Shown: positions 18,486 to 27,754, counted from the stretch's first letter. The stretch is 64,000 bases of DNA from Paludibacteraceae bacterium (GCA_017559505.1 JAFYSF010000007.1:186001-250000), one strand, 5' to 3'. Notes: generated from the letters alone by a model not told the origin. Program-made: numbers and translations.

Positions 18486-21239
18486 ATGAAATACGAATTA
18501 ATCAACTCCCTCGCATGGGGTACTGATGCCGGTTTCTACCGTCTACTTCCTAAGTCGGTCATTCACCCCGACTCCGAAGCTAACATTATAAACCTCATAA
18601 AAAAAGCCCACAACGAGCATCGACACATCACTTGGCGCGCTGCTGGCACAAGCCTTTCTGGTCAAGCCATCAGCGACGATATCCTCGCCGTAGTGGGCAA
18701 AAAATGGGAAAAACACACTATCCTCGACAATGGCGAACGCATTGTTCTTCAACCTGGTATCATTGGTCAACGTGTCAACGAACTTCTTGCTCCCTACCGC
18801 CGCAAATTCGGCCCCGACCCTGCATCTATCAAAAGTGCTATGGTGGGTGGCATCATCTCCAACAATGCCTCTGGTATGAGTTGCGGCATCCATGCCAATA
18901 GCGACAAAATGTTGCAATCTGTTCGCATTATCCTCTCCGATGGCACTCTCCTCGACACTGGCGATTCTCAAAGTCGTGATGCATTTCGCCAATCGCATCC
19001 CGATTTCATTGCTCGCATCGAGGCTTTACGCGACCAAACCTGCGCTAATCAAGCACTTACCAATCGCATTCGCTCTAAATATAGCATCAAAAACGTAACT
19101 GGTCTCAACATTCTTCCTTTCGTCGAATACGACGACCCATTTGACATCATCACGCATCTTATAGTGGGTTCCGAAGGCACTCTCGCATTCCTCGCCGAAG
19201 CCACTATGACCACTCTCCCAATCCTACCATATTCAGCAAGTGCGCTCATCTATTTCACTGACACTCGCAATGCTTGTGGTGCAGTAATAAAACTAAAACA
19301 AAACCCAGTATCCGCAGTCGAACTATTTGACTATAAAGCTCTTTGTTCTGTAAAAGATAGTGTAGACGGTTTCGACCAACTCCCTACCTCTACTATGGCT
19401 CTTCTCATCAAGGTCGAAGCCGAATCTGAAATTGAACTAAACGAACAAATCTCAATTGTCAACCAAACTGTTACTCAATTCTCTACTCTTCGCCCTCATG
19501 CTTTCACTTCCGATCCTGCCACTGTCACTCAATATTGGGCTATCCGCTCTGGCATTTTCCCTTCGGTAGGTAGCATGCGCCCTGTAGGCACTACTTGTCT
19601 CATCGAGGATGTTGCTTTCCCTATCCATCATCTCGTAGAAGCTACAGAAGAACTACAACAGCTCCTCGAACGCCACCACTACGATGATGCCGTCATCTAT
19701 GGTCATGCTCTCGAAGGCAACTACCATTTCATCATCAACCAACGATTTGATTCTCAAGAAGAAATCAATCGCTACGAGGCTCTGATGGATGACGTTGCCA
19801 CTATGGTAGTAGATCACTACGACGGCTCGCTCAAGGCCGAGCACGGCACTGGTCGCAACATGGCTCCTTATGTCGAACGCGAATGGGGTGCAGATGCTTT
19901 CCTTCTCATGAAAGAGGTTAAAAAGTTATTCGACCCTAACAATATATTCAATCCGGGTGTTATTTTCAACGACGATCCTAAATGTCATATCTCCAATCTC
20001 AAGCCACTCCCTCAATGCCATCCTCTCATCGACCGATGCATCGAATGTGGCTTCTGCGAGGTCAATTGCGTCACTTGTGGGTTCTCTCTCTCTTCGCGCC
20101 AACGCATTGTAGTTCAACGCGAAATCACCCGTTTACAACAAACTCATGAAGACGATGCTCGCCTAAATCAACTCATCAAAGAGTTTAAATATTTAGGCAA
20201 CATCACCTGTGCTGGCGATGGTCTCTGCTCTACTTCATGCCCTATCAAAATCAACACAGGCGAACTCATCCACGTTATCCGCGAACGCGAAATCAAGCAA
20301 AGCCGTATGGCTCAATCTATAGGCAAATTTGCTGCCAACAATCTCGGTGCTATCGAAACTACTCTCGGCGTCGGACTCCGCCTTGTCTCTGCAGCTCATT
20401 GGTTATTAGGCGATAAACTCATGTCTTCTATCGCCAAGGGCCTCCACTATGGCACTGGTCAAGCTATTCCTCTCTGGACTCCAGCCATGCCTCGCGCCAC
20501 TCGTCGCCCAAAAACAAATAAAAATTCCTCACTATTAAAAGTTGTCTACTTCCCTTCTTGCATCAATCAAACTATGGGCGTTGCCAAACACGACCCCGAC
20601 CAAACTCCTTTGATGCAAAAAACTGTGCAACTCCTTGAAAAAGCAGGCTACGAAGTCATATTCCCTGAAAATATGAAAAATCTCTGCTGTGGCACTATCT
20701 GGGAGAGCAAAGGTATGCCCGAACTTGCCGACCAAAAGTCTGCCGAACTCGAGAAAGCCCTACTCAAAGCAACCGAGAATGGCAAATACACTGTGCTCTG
20801 CGACCAATCTCCTTGCCTCTATCGTATGCGCCACACAATCAAAGGTGTAGATATGTACGAACCTGTTGAATTTATACTCAAATTCGTAGCAGATCGCCTC
20901 AAATTTACTCCTATCTCCGACACTATCACCGTACATACCACTTGCTCAACAACTAAAATGGGCTTGAAATCTGACCTCATCCGCCTTGCTGAAATGTGTT
21001 CTACGTCAGTAGTTGTGCCTCAAGAGGTTGGTTGTTGTGGTTTTGCAGGCGACAAAGGCTTTACTCACCCAGAAGTCAACGAATGGGCTCTACGCAAACT
21101 ACGCCTTCAAATCGAAAAACATAGCATCACTGCAGGCTACTCCAACTCTCGCACTTGTGAAATCGGACTTACAACCAACAGTGGTGTCCCATTCCAAAAT
21201 ATCATCTATCTTGTTGATAAAGTAACTACAAAAAAATAA
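18486..21239 (+). CDS. FAD-linked oxidase / Fe-S protein (GlcD-GlcF fusion; D-2-hydroxyacid dehydrogenase type)
   Basis: A 917-residue fusion. Residues about 25-170 form an FAD_binding_4 domain (ITWRAAGTSLSGQA), about 200-480 the FAD-oxidase C domain with KAEHGTGRNMAPYVE, about 515-590 two ferredoxin-type Cys clusters (CIECGFCEVNC and CAGDGLCSTSC), and about 680-910 two cysteine-rich CCG domains ending CCGTIWESKG and CCGFAGDKGF. This layout fits membrane-associated D-lactate or D-2-hydroxyglutarate dehydrogenases (YdiJ-like) that feed electrons to quinones. Because SerA-type enzymes can make D-2-hydroxyglutarate, a recycling role is possible. Exact substrate not decidable. Confidence 0.9.
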   Translation: MKYELINSLAWGTDAGFYRLLPKSVIHPDSEANIINLIKKAHNEHRHITWRAAGTSLSGQAISDDILAVVGKKWEKHTILDNGERIVLQPGIIGQRVNELLAPYRRKFGPDPASIKSAMVGGIISNNASGMSCGIHANSDKMLQSVRIILSDGTLLDTGDSQSRDAFRQSHPDFIARIEALRDQTCANQALTNRIRSKYSIKNVTGLNILPFVEYDDPFDIITHLIVGSEGTLAFLAEATMTTLPILPYSASALIYFTDTRNACGAVIKLKQNPVSAVELFDYKALCSVKDSVDGFDQLPTSTMALLIKVEAESEIELNEQISIVNQTVTQFSTLRPHAFTSDPATVTQYWAIRSGIFPSVGSMRPVGTTCLIEDVAFPIHHLVEATEELQQLLERHHYDDAVIYGHALEGNYHFIINQRFDSQEEINRYEALMDDVATMVVDHYDGSLKAEHGTGRNMAPYVEREWGADAFLLMKEVKKLFDPNNIFNPGVIFNDDPKCHISNLKPLPQCHPLIDRCIECGFCEVNCVTCGFSLSSRQRIVVQREITRLQQTHEDDARLNQLIKEFKYLGNITCAGDGLCSTSCPIKINTGELIHVIREREIKQSRMAQSIGKFAANNLGAIETTLGVGLRLVSAAHWLLGDKLMSSIAKGLHYGTGQAIPLWTPAMPRATRRPKTNKNSSLLKVVYFPSCINQTMGVAKHDPDQTPLMQKTVQLLEKAGYEVIFPENMKNLCCGTIWESKGMPELADQKSAELEKALLKATENGKYTVLCDQSPCLYRMRHTIKGVDMYEPVEFILKFVADRLKFTPISDTITVHTTCSTTKMGLKSDLIRLAEMCSTSVVVPQEVGCCGFAGDKGFTHPEVNEWALRKLRLQIEKHSITAGYSNSRTCEIGLTTNSGVPFQNIIYLVDKVTTKK

Positions 21240-21248
21240 AAACTTACA

Positions 21249-21278
21249 TTGTCAATTCAAAAAAAAATCGTAATTTTG
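21249..21278 (+). promoter_or_regulatory. Promoter of the cysteine-desulfidase-like gene
   Basis: TTG at 21,249-21,251, a 19-nt spacer, then TAATTTTG at 21,271-21,278. Transcription would start near 21,284, which excludes the longer upstream reading frame and supports the ATG at 21,323. Confidence 0.65.
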
Positions 21279-21322
21279 CAAGTTAGAAAAATGCAACCAT
21301 TCGCTACTAAAAACCCAAGAAA

Positions 21323-22598
21323 TATGAAACAACAAATTATCGACTTAATAAATCGCGAAGTCATCCCTGCTATCGGATGTACTGAACCTATTGCTGTAGC
21401 TCTTTGTACTGCTAAAGCAGCTGAACTACTCGGTGAAAAACCTGAAAAAATCGAACTCCTTCTTAGTGGTAATATCATCAAAAACGCTATGGGTGTAGGC
21501 ATTCCTGGCACTGGTGGTATGATTGGTCTTCCTATCGCTGTGGCTCTCGGTGCTCTCATCGGCAAAAGCGAATATCAACTCGAAGTACTCCGTGATTGCA
21601 ACCCTGAGGCTGTTGAACTCGGCAAACAATATATCGATGAACGTCGCATCAATATCTCACTCAAAGAGACAGACGAAAAACTTTATATAGAAGTTATCTG
21701 CTCTGCTAACAATAAAAAATCAGTAGCTATAATTGCTGGTAACCACACTAACTTCATTCATCTTGAAGCTAATGGCAAAGTTCTCCATCACCAAGAGCTC
21801 GGAGCATCTGCCGAAGGCGAAACTAATACCGACCCTCAACTCACACTTCGTCAAGTATGGGATTTTGCAATGGAAACTCCTGTCGAAGATCTACGCTTCA
21901 TCCTCAAAACTAAAGAGTTGAACGATGCTCTCTCTAAAGAATCTTTGCAAAACCACTTTGGACACGAAGTTGGTCGCACTATTCGCGATTCGGTACACAA
22001 ATATCAAATGTTTGGCGACTACACCTATATGCACATCCTCTCACGCACAGCTGCTGCTTGCGATGCTCGTATGGCAGGTTGTCCTATGGCTGCTATGTCT
22101 AATTCAGGTTCAGGCAACCAAGGCATCTCAGCCACTATGCCTGTTGTTACTTATGCTGAAGACCATAATGCTACCGAAGAACAAATGATTCGTGCACTCA
22201 CTTTGTCTCATCTCACTGTTATCTATATCAAACAAAGCCTTGGTCGTCTTTGCGCTCTTTGTGGTTGCGTAGTAGCTGCTACTGGCTCAGCATGCGGTAT
22301 CACTTACCTCATGGGCGGAACTTACGAACAAGCTGAATATGCTGTTAAAAACATGGCAGCTACACTCACTGGTATGCTTTGCGATGGTGCTAAACCTTCA
22401 TGCGCATTAAAAGTGGCTTCAGGCGTATCAACAGCAGTGATGTGCGCTATGTTGGCTATGGAAAACAAATCTGTTACTGCAGTTGAAGGTATCATCGACG
22501 ACTCGGTTGACCAATCAATTCGCAATATGACAAAAATTGGTAAAGACGGTATGATGACAACAGACCGCCTCGTACTTGACATCATGACAAATAAATAA
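21323..22598 (+). CDS. UPF0597/YhaM-like L-cysteine desulfidase / serine dehydratase alpha-like protein
   Basis: A 425-residue protein starting MKQQIIDLINREVIPAIGCTEPIAVAL, the family signature. GIPGTGGMIGLPIA and the C-terminal glycine/cysteine-rich segments (about 255-345, including CDARMAGCPMAAMSNSGSGNQG, LGRLCALCGCVVAATGSACG and GAKPSCALKV) are typical of the serine-dehydratase alpha fold with an Fe-S cluster. E. coli YhaM (CyuA) degrades cysteine to pyruvate, sulfide and ammonia. The start is set by the promoter at 21,249-21,278. Substrate in this organism inferred from family. Confidence 0.87.
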
Positions 22599-22701
22599 AT
22601 TCTCAAGACAGGAAGACAAGAATACACGAAAACAATATTGTTTTAAACGAAAAAATTTACGATTAATTTACGAAAATTTGCGTTAAATATAAAAACATGT
22701 A

Positions 22702-22721
22702 CTCATGTCTTCATGTCTAAA
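22702..22721 (+). repeat. 20-nt direct repeat flanking the flippase, copy 1
   Basis: CTCATGTCTTCATGTCTAAA recurs exactly at 24,412-24,431 on the far side of the flippase gene and its terminator. Confidence 0.7.
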
Positions 22722-22728
22722 GACAAGA

Positions 22729-24177
22729 ATGAACTTAAAAAAGCAAACCACTATATCGCTTATTTGGAACGGACTAAATAAAGTCGGGTATCAGGTAATA
22801 GCATTGTTGGTAGGGATTGTGACAGCTCGTCTGCTCACCCCTACCGACTTTGGTTATATTGCCGCACTTGCTATGTTCACTATGCTAAGCAATATTTTGG
22901 TCGAAAGTGGATTCACTGCTGCTTTAGTTCGTCGCGAAAACAACACACAATCAGACTACTCCACCGCATTTTACTTCAATGTAGTACTTAGTCTCATATT
23001 CTACGGAGGGCTATTTGTTTCTGCGCCTACCATAGCCGACTATTTCAACATGCCACCCCTCACTAATTTGGCGCGTGTGCTGTTTCTTGCTATTATAATC
23101 AATTCTCTATTCATAATTCCCAATATCATACTCACACGCCAATTACGATTCAAAGAAATAGCAATTGCCGAACTATCAGGCATGATAGTTAGTGCTGTAA
23201 TTACTATAATAATGGCAATAACTGGTTTTGGATATTGGGCAATCGCCGCACAACAAATATCTCAACTCATTGTAAAAGTTGGAATTATATGGGTTTTAAG
23301 TAAATGGCGCCCTTCGTTTGAATTTAGCTTCAAATTACTCAAAGAAATTTTCTCTTTCAGTTTTCTACTCATTATTTCCTCTCTTATTTCAACCGCCACT
23401 CGCTACATCTACAATTTCTTTATAGGTCCTCGCTACTCTGCCGATGACCTCGGATACTATGGTCAAGCATTCAAATTTCACCAAATACCTTATAACGTCA
23501 TCACTTCAACCATAACAGGCGTATCATACCCTGTATTCTCTTCTCTAAACAATGACAAAGATCGACAAATGCTTTACATACAAAAGATCATGCGTATGAC
23601 TGCATTCATCACATTTCCTGTAATGATAGGCCTCTATTGCATTGCACCCAATTTTATCTCTGTCGTTCTTACTGACAAATGGCTACCAATGCTTTCTTAC
23701 TTCAAAATACTTATCATTGTAGGAATAGCAATGCCTTTTATCAATCTTAATCTCAATATATTCAATGCAATAGGCAAACCCCGAATATATTTCCAAATGG
23801 AATTCCTACGCAACGGACTTATAATTGCACTACTTTTTCTGCTAAACAACACTATCGAAACAATACTTTATGGCTATTTAATTGCCACCTACACCACACT
23901 AATTATTAGCAGCTTAATGCTCCAAAAGCACATCAACTACTCTCTATTAGACCAAATAAGCCATATCTTTCCGTCACTAATATTAGCAATCATAATGGGA
24001 GTTACAATCACAACTATAGAAACTAAATTCTCAATGACTAACACCATGCAACTATTACTTCAATTTGGCATCGGAGCACTGACTTACATATCTCTGGCTT
24101 GGGGATGCCATCTGCAAATTATGGACGATATTGTCAATATAATAAAAGAAAAAATAAAGAGAATACATCAAAACTAA
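22729..24177 (+). CDS. MOP-family lipopolysaccharide/oligosaccharide flippase (WzxC-like), outside the cluster
   Basis: A 482-residue transporter. KQTTISLIWNGLNKVGYQVIALLVGIVTARLLTPTDFGYIA is the first-helix signature of WzxC/RfbX-like flippases, followed by about 12-13 more hydrophobic segments. The ATG at 22,729 gives the canonical N-terminus; an ATG 24 nt upstream lies inside a direct repeat and is unlikely. It stands alone, 6 kb from the polysaccharide operon, and ends at a strong terminator. Confidence 0.88.
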   Translation: MNLKKQTTISLIWNGLNKVGYQVIALLVGIVTARLLTPTDFGYIAALAMFTMLSNILVESGFTAALVRRENNTQSDYSTAFYFNVVLSLIFYGGLFVSAPTIADYFNMPPLTNLARVLFLAIIINSLFIIPNIILTRQLRFKEIAIAELSGMIVSAVITIIMAITGFGYWAIAAQQISQLIVKVGIIWVLSKWRPSFEFSFKLLKEIFSFSFLLIISSLISTATRYIYNFFIGPRYSADDLGYYGQAFKFHQIPYNVITSTITGVSYPVFSSLNNDKDRQMLYIQKIMRMTAFITFPVMIGLYCIAPNFISVVLTDKWLPMLSYFKILIIVGIAMPFINLNLNIFNAIGKPRIYFQMEFLRNGLIIALLFLLNNTIETILYGYLIATYTTLIISSLMLQKHINYSLLDQISHIFPSLILAIIMGVTITTIETKFSMTNTMQLLLQFGIGALTYISLAWGCHLQIMDDIVNIIKEKIKRIHQN

Positions 24178-24218
24178 AATAACCTCTCTCTAAAGTTACA
24201 GATTGTAACAATAACACT

Positions 24219-24270
24219 AAAAAGGGTCGTATCAAACTCTGCATTGAGCAATGATACGACCCTTTTTTTT
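24219..24270 (+). terminator. Strong bidirectional intrinsic terminator
   Basis: A perfect 16-bp stem (24,219-24,234 with 24,252-24,267) around a 17-nt loop, followed by T residues to 24,270. The A-run on the 5' side makes it usable on the minus strand too, so it can end both the flippase transcript and the converging xerD transcript. Confidence 0.9.
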
Positions 24271-24411
24271 AGGGGACTTTACGGATTACAAATCCGAATG
24301 AATAGACGACAATTGCGAACAAATAATCCAAAAAGACAAACACCCACTCTCATCGTACAAATTACAGAATACAGTTGACTGTCAACACGACTGAAAGAAG
24401 TAATTCATGTT

Positions 24412-24431
24412 CTCATGTCTTCATGTCTAAA
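24412..24431 (+). repeat. 20-nt direct repeat flanking the flippase, copy 2
   Basis: Exact copy of 22,702-22,721, about 20 nt past the xerD stop codon in the intergenic space. Confidence 0.7.
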
Positions 24432-24450
24432 AAACACTAATAACTAATCA

Positions 24451-25368
24451 TTATGACATACCCCCTTTTTTATTATTTCTCGGATGGTGTGCTATCACCT
24501 CTTCTCGCAAATAATTCAAATCCAGATGAGTATATATCTCAGTAGTAACAAGATTTTCATGACCTAACATCATCTGTATTAAACGCAAATTCGCCCCACC
24601 TTCAAGCAAATGCGTAGCAAACGAATGTCTAAATGTATGCGGACTAATATTTTTCTTTATTCCAGCTCTTTCCGCAAGGTCTTTCACTATATAGAGTATC
24701 ATCACACGCGTAAGCTTTGCTCCCCTACGATTAAGGAAAAGATAATCCTCATTACCCGGCTTAATATTCAAATGACAACGATCTTGCATCCAAAAATTTA
24801 TCTGACTAATTGCTTCATCACTCAGTGGAACAAGTCGCTGTTTACTTCCCTTTCCCTCTACCAACATATACTTCTCATCTACATGCACATTACTGAGTTT
24901 CAAATTTATAAGCTCACTAACACGCAACCCTGACCCATACAACACCTCTATTATTGCAAGATTGCGTTGCCCTTCATCTTTCGACAAATCGATAGCATCT
25001 TCCATTCGCTCAATCTCATCCAATGTAAGCACTTCAGGTAGTTTACGCGCCACCTTAGGAGTTTCGAGCATAAGAGTTGGATCCGTTTCTATTTTATCTG
25101 TAAATAACAAAAAACGATAAAACGATTTTACGCCAGATATAACACGACCTTGCGATGTAGCCGAAAGTTCCAATTCGCCTAATTCAATAACGAAGTCTAT
25201 CAAATTCTCAAGTTTTACATCCAACGGATTCAAATCATGCCCACCTAAATAGTCAAGCAAAAGATTAAGATCGTGCATATAAGCATCTTTCGAATTCTCA
25301 GAAAGCCCCTTCTCAAGTTTTAACCAATTAGTATATTTACGAATTATATCTACTCTGTCGAAATCCAT
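24451..25368 (-). CDS. xerD: Site-specific tyrosine recombinase XerD
   Basis: A 305-residue tyrosine recombinase with the full catalytic set: R149 in GSGLRVSELINL, K173 or K176 in EGKGSKQR, H244 and R247 in HTFRHSFATHLL, H270 in LGHENL and the nucleophile Y279 in TEIYTH. The SAM-like N-terminal domain (5-90) and total length are those of chromosomal XerC/D, which resolves chromosome dimers at dif, rather than an element-borne integrase. It follows serA on the same strand past a terminator. Confidence 0.93.
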   Translation of the reverse strand: MDFDRVDIIRKYTNWLKLEKGLSENSKDAYMHDLNLLLDYLGGHDLNPLDVKLENLIDFVIELGELELSATSQGRVISGVKSFYRFLLFTDKIETDPTLMLETPKVARKLPEVLTLDEIERMEDAIDLSKDEGQRNLAIIEVLYGSGLRVSELINLKLSNVHVDEKYMLVEGKGSKQRLVPLSDEAISQINFWMQDRCHLNIKPGNEDYLFLNRRGAKLTRVMILYIVKDLAERAGIKKNISPHTFRHSFATHLLEGGANLRLIQMMLGHENLVTTEIYTHLDLNYLREEVIAHHPRNNKKGGMS

Positions 25369-25393
25369 AAAAAAACAATCTCTTTTTTTTTAA

Positions 25394-25425
25394 TAAAAAG
25401 TGGCGAACTAACATAGTCCGCCACT
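25394..25425 (-). terminator. serA terminator
   Basis: On the minus strand a 12-bp stem (25,414-25,425 with 25,399-25,410, one G-T pair) closes a 3-nt loop and runs into TTTTTATT. It lies between the serA stop and the xerD start. Confidence 0.85.
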
Positions 25426-25506
25426 ATATCAAGAGCATAAATACAGAATATATACCCGAAAGCATCGCTATACTCTAATCGCTATACTCTATACATTCAA
25501 AATGAA

Positions 25507-26427
25507 TTATTTGTTCAAACGGAAACGTTCGTTACCTTCTTTGATATAACCAACGATTTGGTTAGCAGCAGCAAGACCAGCGTTGATGTTAGCTTCAGCT
25601 GTTTGAGCACCCATTTTCTTAGGAGTACCGAAGTAACGAGCACCGAATTTTTCAGCCAATTCAGCAGCGTTAGCTGGAGCAACGTCAGTAACATATTTGA
25701 AATCAGCGCGATCTTCCATCAATTTAGCAAGACCTTCTTCGTCGATAACTTCTTTACGAGCAGTGTTAACAAGAGTTGCGCCTTTAGGCATTTTGTTAAG
25801 GAGTTCGTAGTTGATAGATTTTTTAGTTTGCTCAGTTGCAGGGATGTGCAATGAGATATAGTCAGAAGTTGAGTAAAGTTCGTCAATAGAAGCAACTGCT
25901 TTAACGCCGTCTTTTTCGATAGCTTCAGCTGGAACGAATGGGTCGAATGCTTGAACATTCATACCGAAGCCTTTAGCGATTTTAGCAACGCGAAGACCTA
26001 CGTTACCGTATGCGTGAATACCGAGAGTTTTACCTTTCAATTCAGTACCAGTAGCACCTGAGAATTGAACGCGAGCAGCGTAAACCATCATACCGAGAGC
26101 CAATTCAGCTACAGCGTCAGAATTTTGACCTGGAGTGTTCATAGCTACTACGTTGTGAGCTGTACAAGCTTCGAGGTCAAGGTTATCAAAACCAGCACCT
26201 GCGCGAACAACGATTTTGAGGTTTTTAGCGTGTTCAATTACTTCTTTAGTAACTTTGTCTGAACGAACGATAAGAGCATCTACATCAGCAACAGCTGCAT
26301 AGAATTGTTCTACTTCTGTGTATTTTTCGAGAAGAACTACTTCTCCACCTGCAGCTTCTACAATTGATTTGATACCATCTACAGCTGCTTTAGCAAATGG
26401 TTTTTCTGTTGCAACAAGAACTTTCAT
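25507..26427 (-). CDS. serA: D-3-phosphoglycerate dehydrogenase, short lysine-type
   Basis: A 306-residue D-2-hydroxyacid dehydrogenase that oxidises 3-phosphoglycerate in serine synthesis. It has the substrate segment RAGAGFDNLD (75-84), a nucleotide site HAYGNVGLRVAK (138-149), the catalytic R224 in NTARKEVIDEE, and FGTPKKMGAQT where most PGDHs have TPH: the catalytic His is replaced by Lys at 270. The same swap is known for the short Entamoeba-type PGDH, which resembles Bacteroidota enzymes. There is no C-terminal ACT domain, so no serine feedback by that route. serC is not adjacent. Confidence 0.9.
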   Translation of the reverse strand: MKVLVATEKPFAKAAVDGIKSIVEAAGGEVVLLEKYTEVEQFYAAVADVDALIVRSDKVTKEVIEHAKNLKIVVRAGAGFDNLDLEACTAHNVVAMNTPGQNSDAVAELALGMMVYAARVQFSGATGTELKGKTLGIHAYGNVGLRVAKIAKGFGMNVQAFDPFVPAEAIEKDGVKAVASIDELYSTSDYISLHIPATEQTKKSINYELLNKMPKGATLVNTARKEVIDEEGLAKLMEDRADFKYVTDVAPANAAELAEKFGARYFGTPKKMGAQTAEANINAGLAAANQIVGYIKEGNERFRLNK

Positions 26428-26490
26428 AGCAATAGTTAGTTAAATTATTAATGATTAGTTATTAATTATTAGTGATTAGTAATTACCGTA

Positions 26491-26557
26491 CTCCTTTCTC
26501 CCCGCTCCCTACTCCTTGCTCCCTGCTCCCTGCTCCCTACTCCTTTCCCCCTACTCC
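26491..26557 (-). repeat. Guanine-rich degenerate tandem repeat in the serA leader
   Basis: On the minus strand the tract is built from degenerate GGGAGCA / GGAGTA units with several runs of three to five G. It lies between the serA promoter and its ATG, so it should be transcribed as 5' untranslated RNA and could fold into a G-quadruplex. The next 50 nt (26,441-26,490) are a degenerate A/T-rich TAATCA/TAATTA repeat. Confidence 0.7.
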
Positions 26558-26568
26558 GTAATCAAGTG

Positions 26569-26600
26569 CAAAGGTACAACATTTTTCTGATACAAACAAA
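26569..26600 (-). promoter_or_regulatory. serA promoter
   Basis: On the minus strand TTTG (26,597-26,600), a 20-nt spacer, then TACCTTTG (26,569-26,576), a perfect Bacteroidota promoter. The predicted leader is about 135 nt. A second, weaker match (TTG at 26,729-26,731, 19 nt, TACCTTTG at 26,702-26,709) lies farther upstream. Apart from these, 26,428-26,765 holds no gene. Confidence 0.8.
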
Positions 26601-26765
26601 CTTTTCAAACAAATAACTATATACAAAAATATAAAACTAATTTATTTCCTTGAACTATTTCTTATTAATCGCTTGGCTAAACTACATCTTATCATTAACA
26701 ACAAAGGTAAATTACAAAAGATTCAAGACAACTTTAGCGGAAAAATTCTAAATTACATCTATAAT

Positions 26766-27482
26766 TTATCTTCTCCCACCATATCCCAACTCTTCCAAAT
26801 TCAATCTCACATCAGCATCTATCACAGCCACATTACCCATTGGTGTACGCAACACATTTTCATTATGCAAGTCACTGATATAGATATCATCATTCGTATA
26901 AGTCCAATTACCTCGGCGACGCAAATCAAACCCAATTTGCTGAGTAAACTCCTCTATTTCCGCTTCCGTCATCTGCTCGCCACGAATATATGGTTGCTCC
27001 ACTATCACCTTAAAATACCCCTCACCACTTCGCCCATACCCAATCACAACCATCGGTGTCGAATATTCAAACAAAAAATTATACAGCACAATCCTGTCCA
27101 AAGCCATCTGAGGCGACACAAAATAGTCCAACCCAATAGCTTTCACCACTCTGCAACCATCAAAATAAACTTCAGCCTCACCACCTTCGGCTAAAAACGG
27201 AAACTTAGCACTCAAATCCCTATCCGTATTCTCATACCAACACCCATTCTCCTTCGCCCAACGCTCTAACGCCCATTCTTGCGCCTCTCTTCGTTGTTCT
27301 TCTCTATCAAATGGGTCTCGCCCCTCAACCTCTTCACTTGCATCAATGCTTCCTCCAACGAGCAAGGCTCCGATTTCCAATGCTCTACCTCCAATCTCAA
27401 TGCCTCTTCGTTCTTGCGGTGTATATCGTTCTGATACCACCTTTTCTCCTTTTCGCAATAAATCATTATACCATTCCTCCAT
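26766..27482 (-). CDS. Polyvalent-type kinase-like protein, paralog 1
   Basis: A 238-residue protein of the kinase-like domain found in polyvalent proteins of mobile elements. Segments in order: GGEAEVYFDGCRVVKAI (nucleotide loop and VVK lysine, about 98-114), VVIGYGRSGEGYFKVIVEQPYI (hinge, about 143), YISDLHNENVL as the catalytic-loop counterpart with Asp and Asn (about 200), and VAVIDADVRLN as the metal-binding Asp (about 218). N-terminal 75 residues are charged and helical. Paralogs lie at 27,755-28,396 and 34,971-35,630. A 66-codon out-of-frame ORF (27,266-27,466) is nested in its 5' part. Target unknown. Confidence 0.72.
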   Translation of the reverse strand: MEEWYNDLLRKGEKVVSERYTPQERRGIEIGGRALEIGALLVGGSIDASEEVEGRDPFDREEQRREAQEWALERWAKENGCWYENTDRDLSAKFPFLAEGGEAEVYFDGCRVVKAIGLDYFVSPQMALDRIVLYNFLFEYSTPMVVIGYGRSGEGYFKVIVEQPYIRGEQMTEAEIEEFTQQIGFDLRRRGNWTYTNDDIYISDLHNENVLRTPMGNVAVIDADVRLNLEELGYGGRR

Positions 27483-27488
27483 AATAAA

Positions 27489-27506
27489 TTACTTTTTATA
27501 AAAATC
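27489..27506 (-). repeat. Duplicated 3' end of a kinase-like gene
   Basis: An 18-nt sequence identical to 27,755-27,772, which encodes the last residues and stop (DFYKK) of paralog 2. It lies directly upstream of paralog 1 and looks like the footprint of a tandem duplication with later loss. Confidence 0.5.
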
Positions 27507-27537
27507 TCTCTACTAAAATTATTTACAATAAGTAAAT

Positions 27538-27750
27538 TTACTCCTCTTGCAATAGTTTTACTATCTCCAAAAATTTCTCCATAATTTCCTGTTCTGTTGG
27601 GTTATTGTCATAAATCCAAATAACCATATCCTCCATTATCTCCTCTTGGTTCTTTAGCGTTATCATTATCCCGATTATATTGTCTTTGCAAACTTTCGAG
27701 TTTTTCAATAAAGTCAATAATACCTTCTGTAGTTTTGTTAGTCCTTCCAT
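27538..27750 (-). CDS. Small hypothetical protein between kinase-like paralogs
   Basis: A 70-residue helical acidic protein (MEGLTKLQKVLLTLLKNSKV...). The ATG at 27,750 is 5 nt after the stop of paralog 2, suggesting coupled translation; a longer start would overlap that gene. It has no cysteine pairs, signal peptide or membrane helix. Composition and spacing favour a real gene, but I recognise no domain. Confidence 0.5.
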   Translation of the reverse strand: MEGLTKLQKVLLTLLKNSKVCKDNIIGIMITLKNQEEIMEDMVIWIYDNNPTEQEIMEKFLEIVKLLQEE

Positions 27751-27754
27751 TTTC

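Noticed and set aside
24451-25368. XerD-like gene considered as an integrase of a mobile element
   Set aside because: Full-length XerC/D architecture, no adjacent att repeats or element genes, and housekeeping neighbours point to chromosomal XerD.
26673-27194. Plus-strand 173-codon ORF
   Set aside because: It is the antisense of kinase-like paralog 1, with His/Ile/Thr-rich low-complexity composition and no supporting motif.
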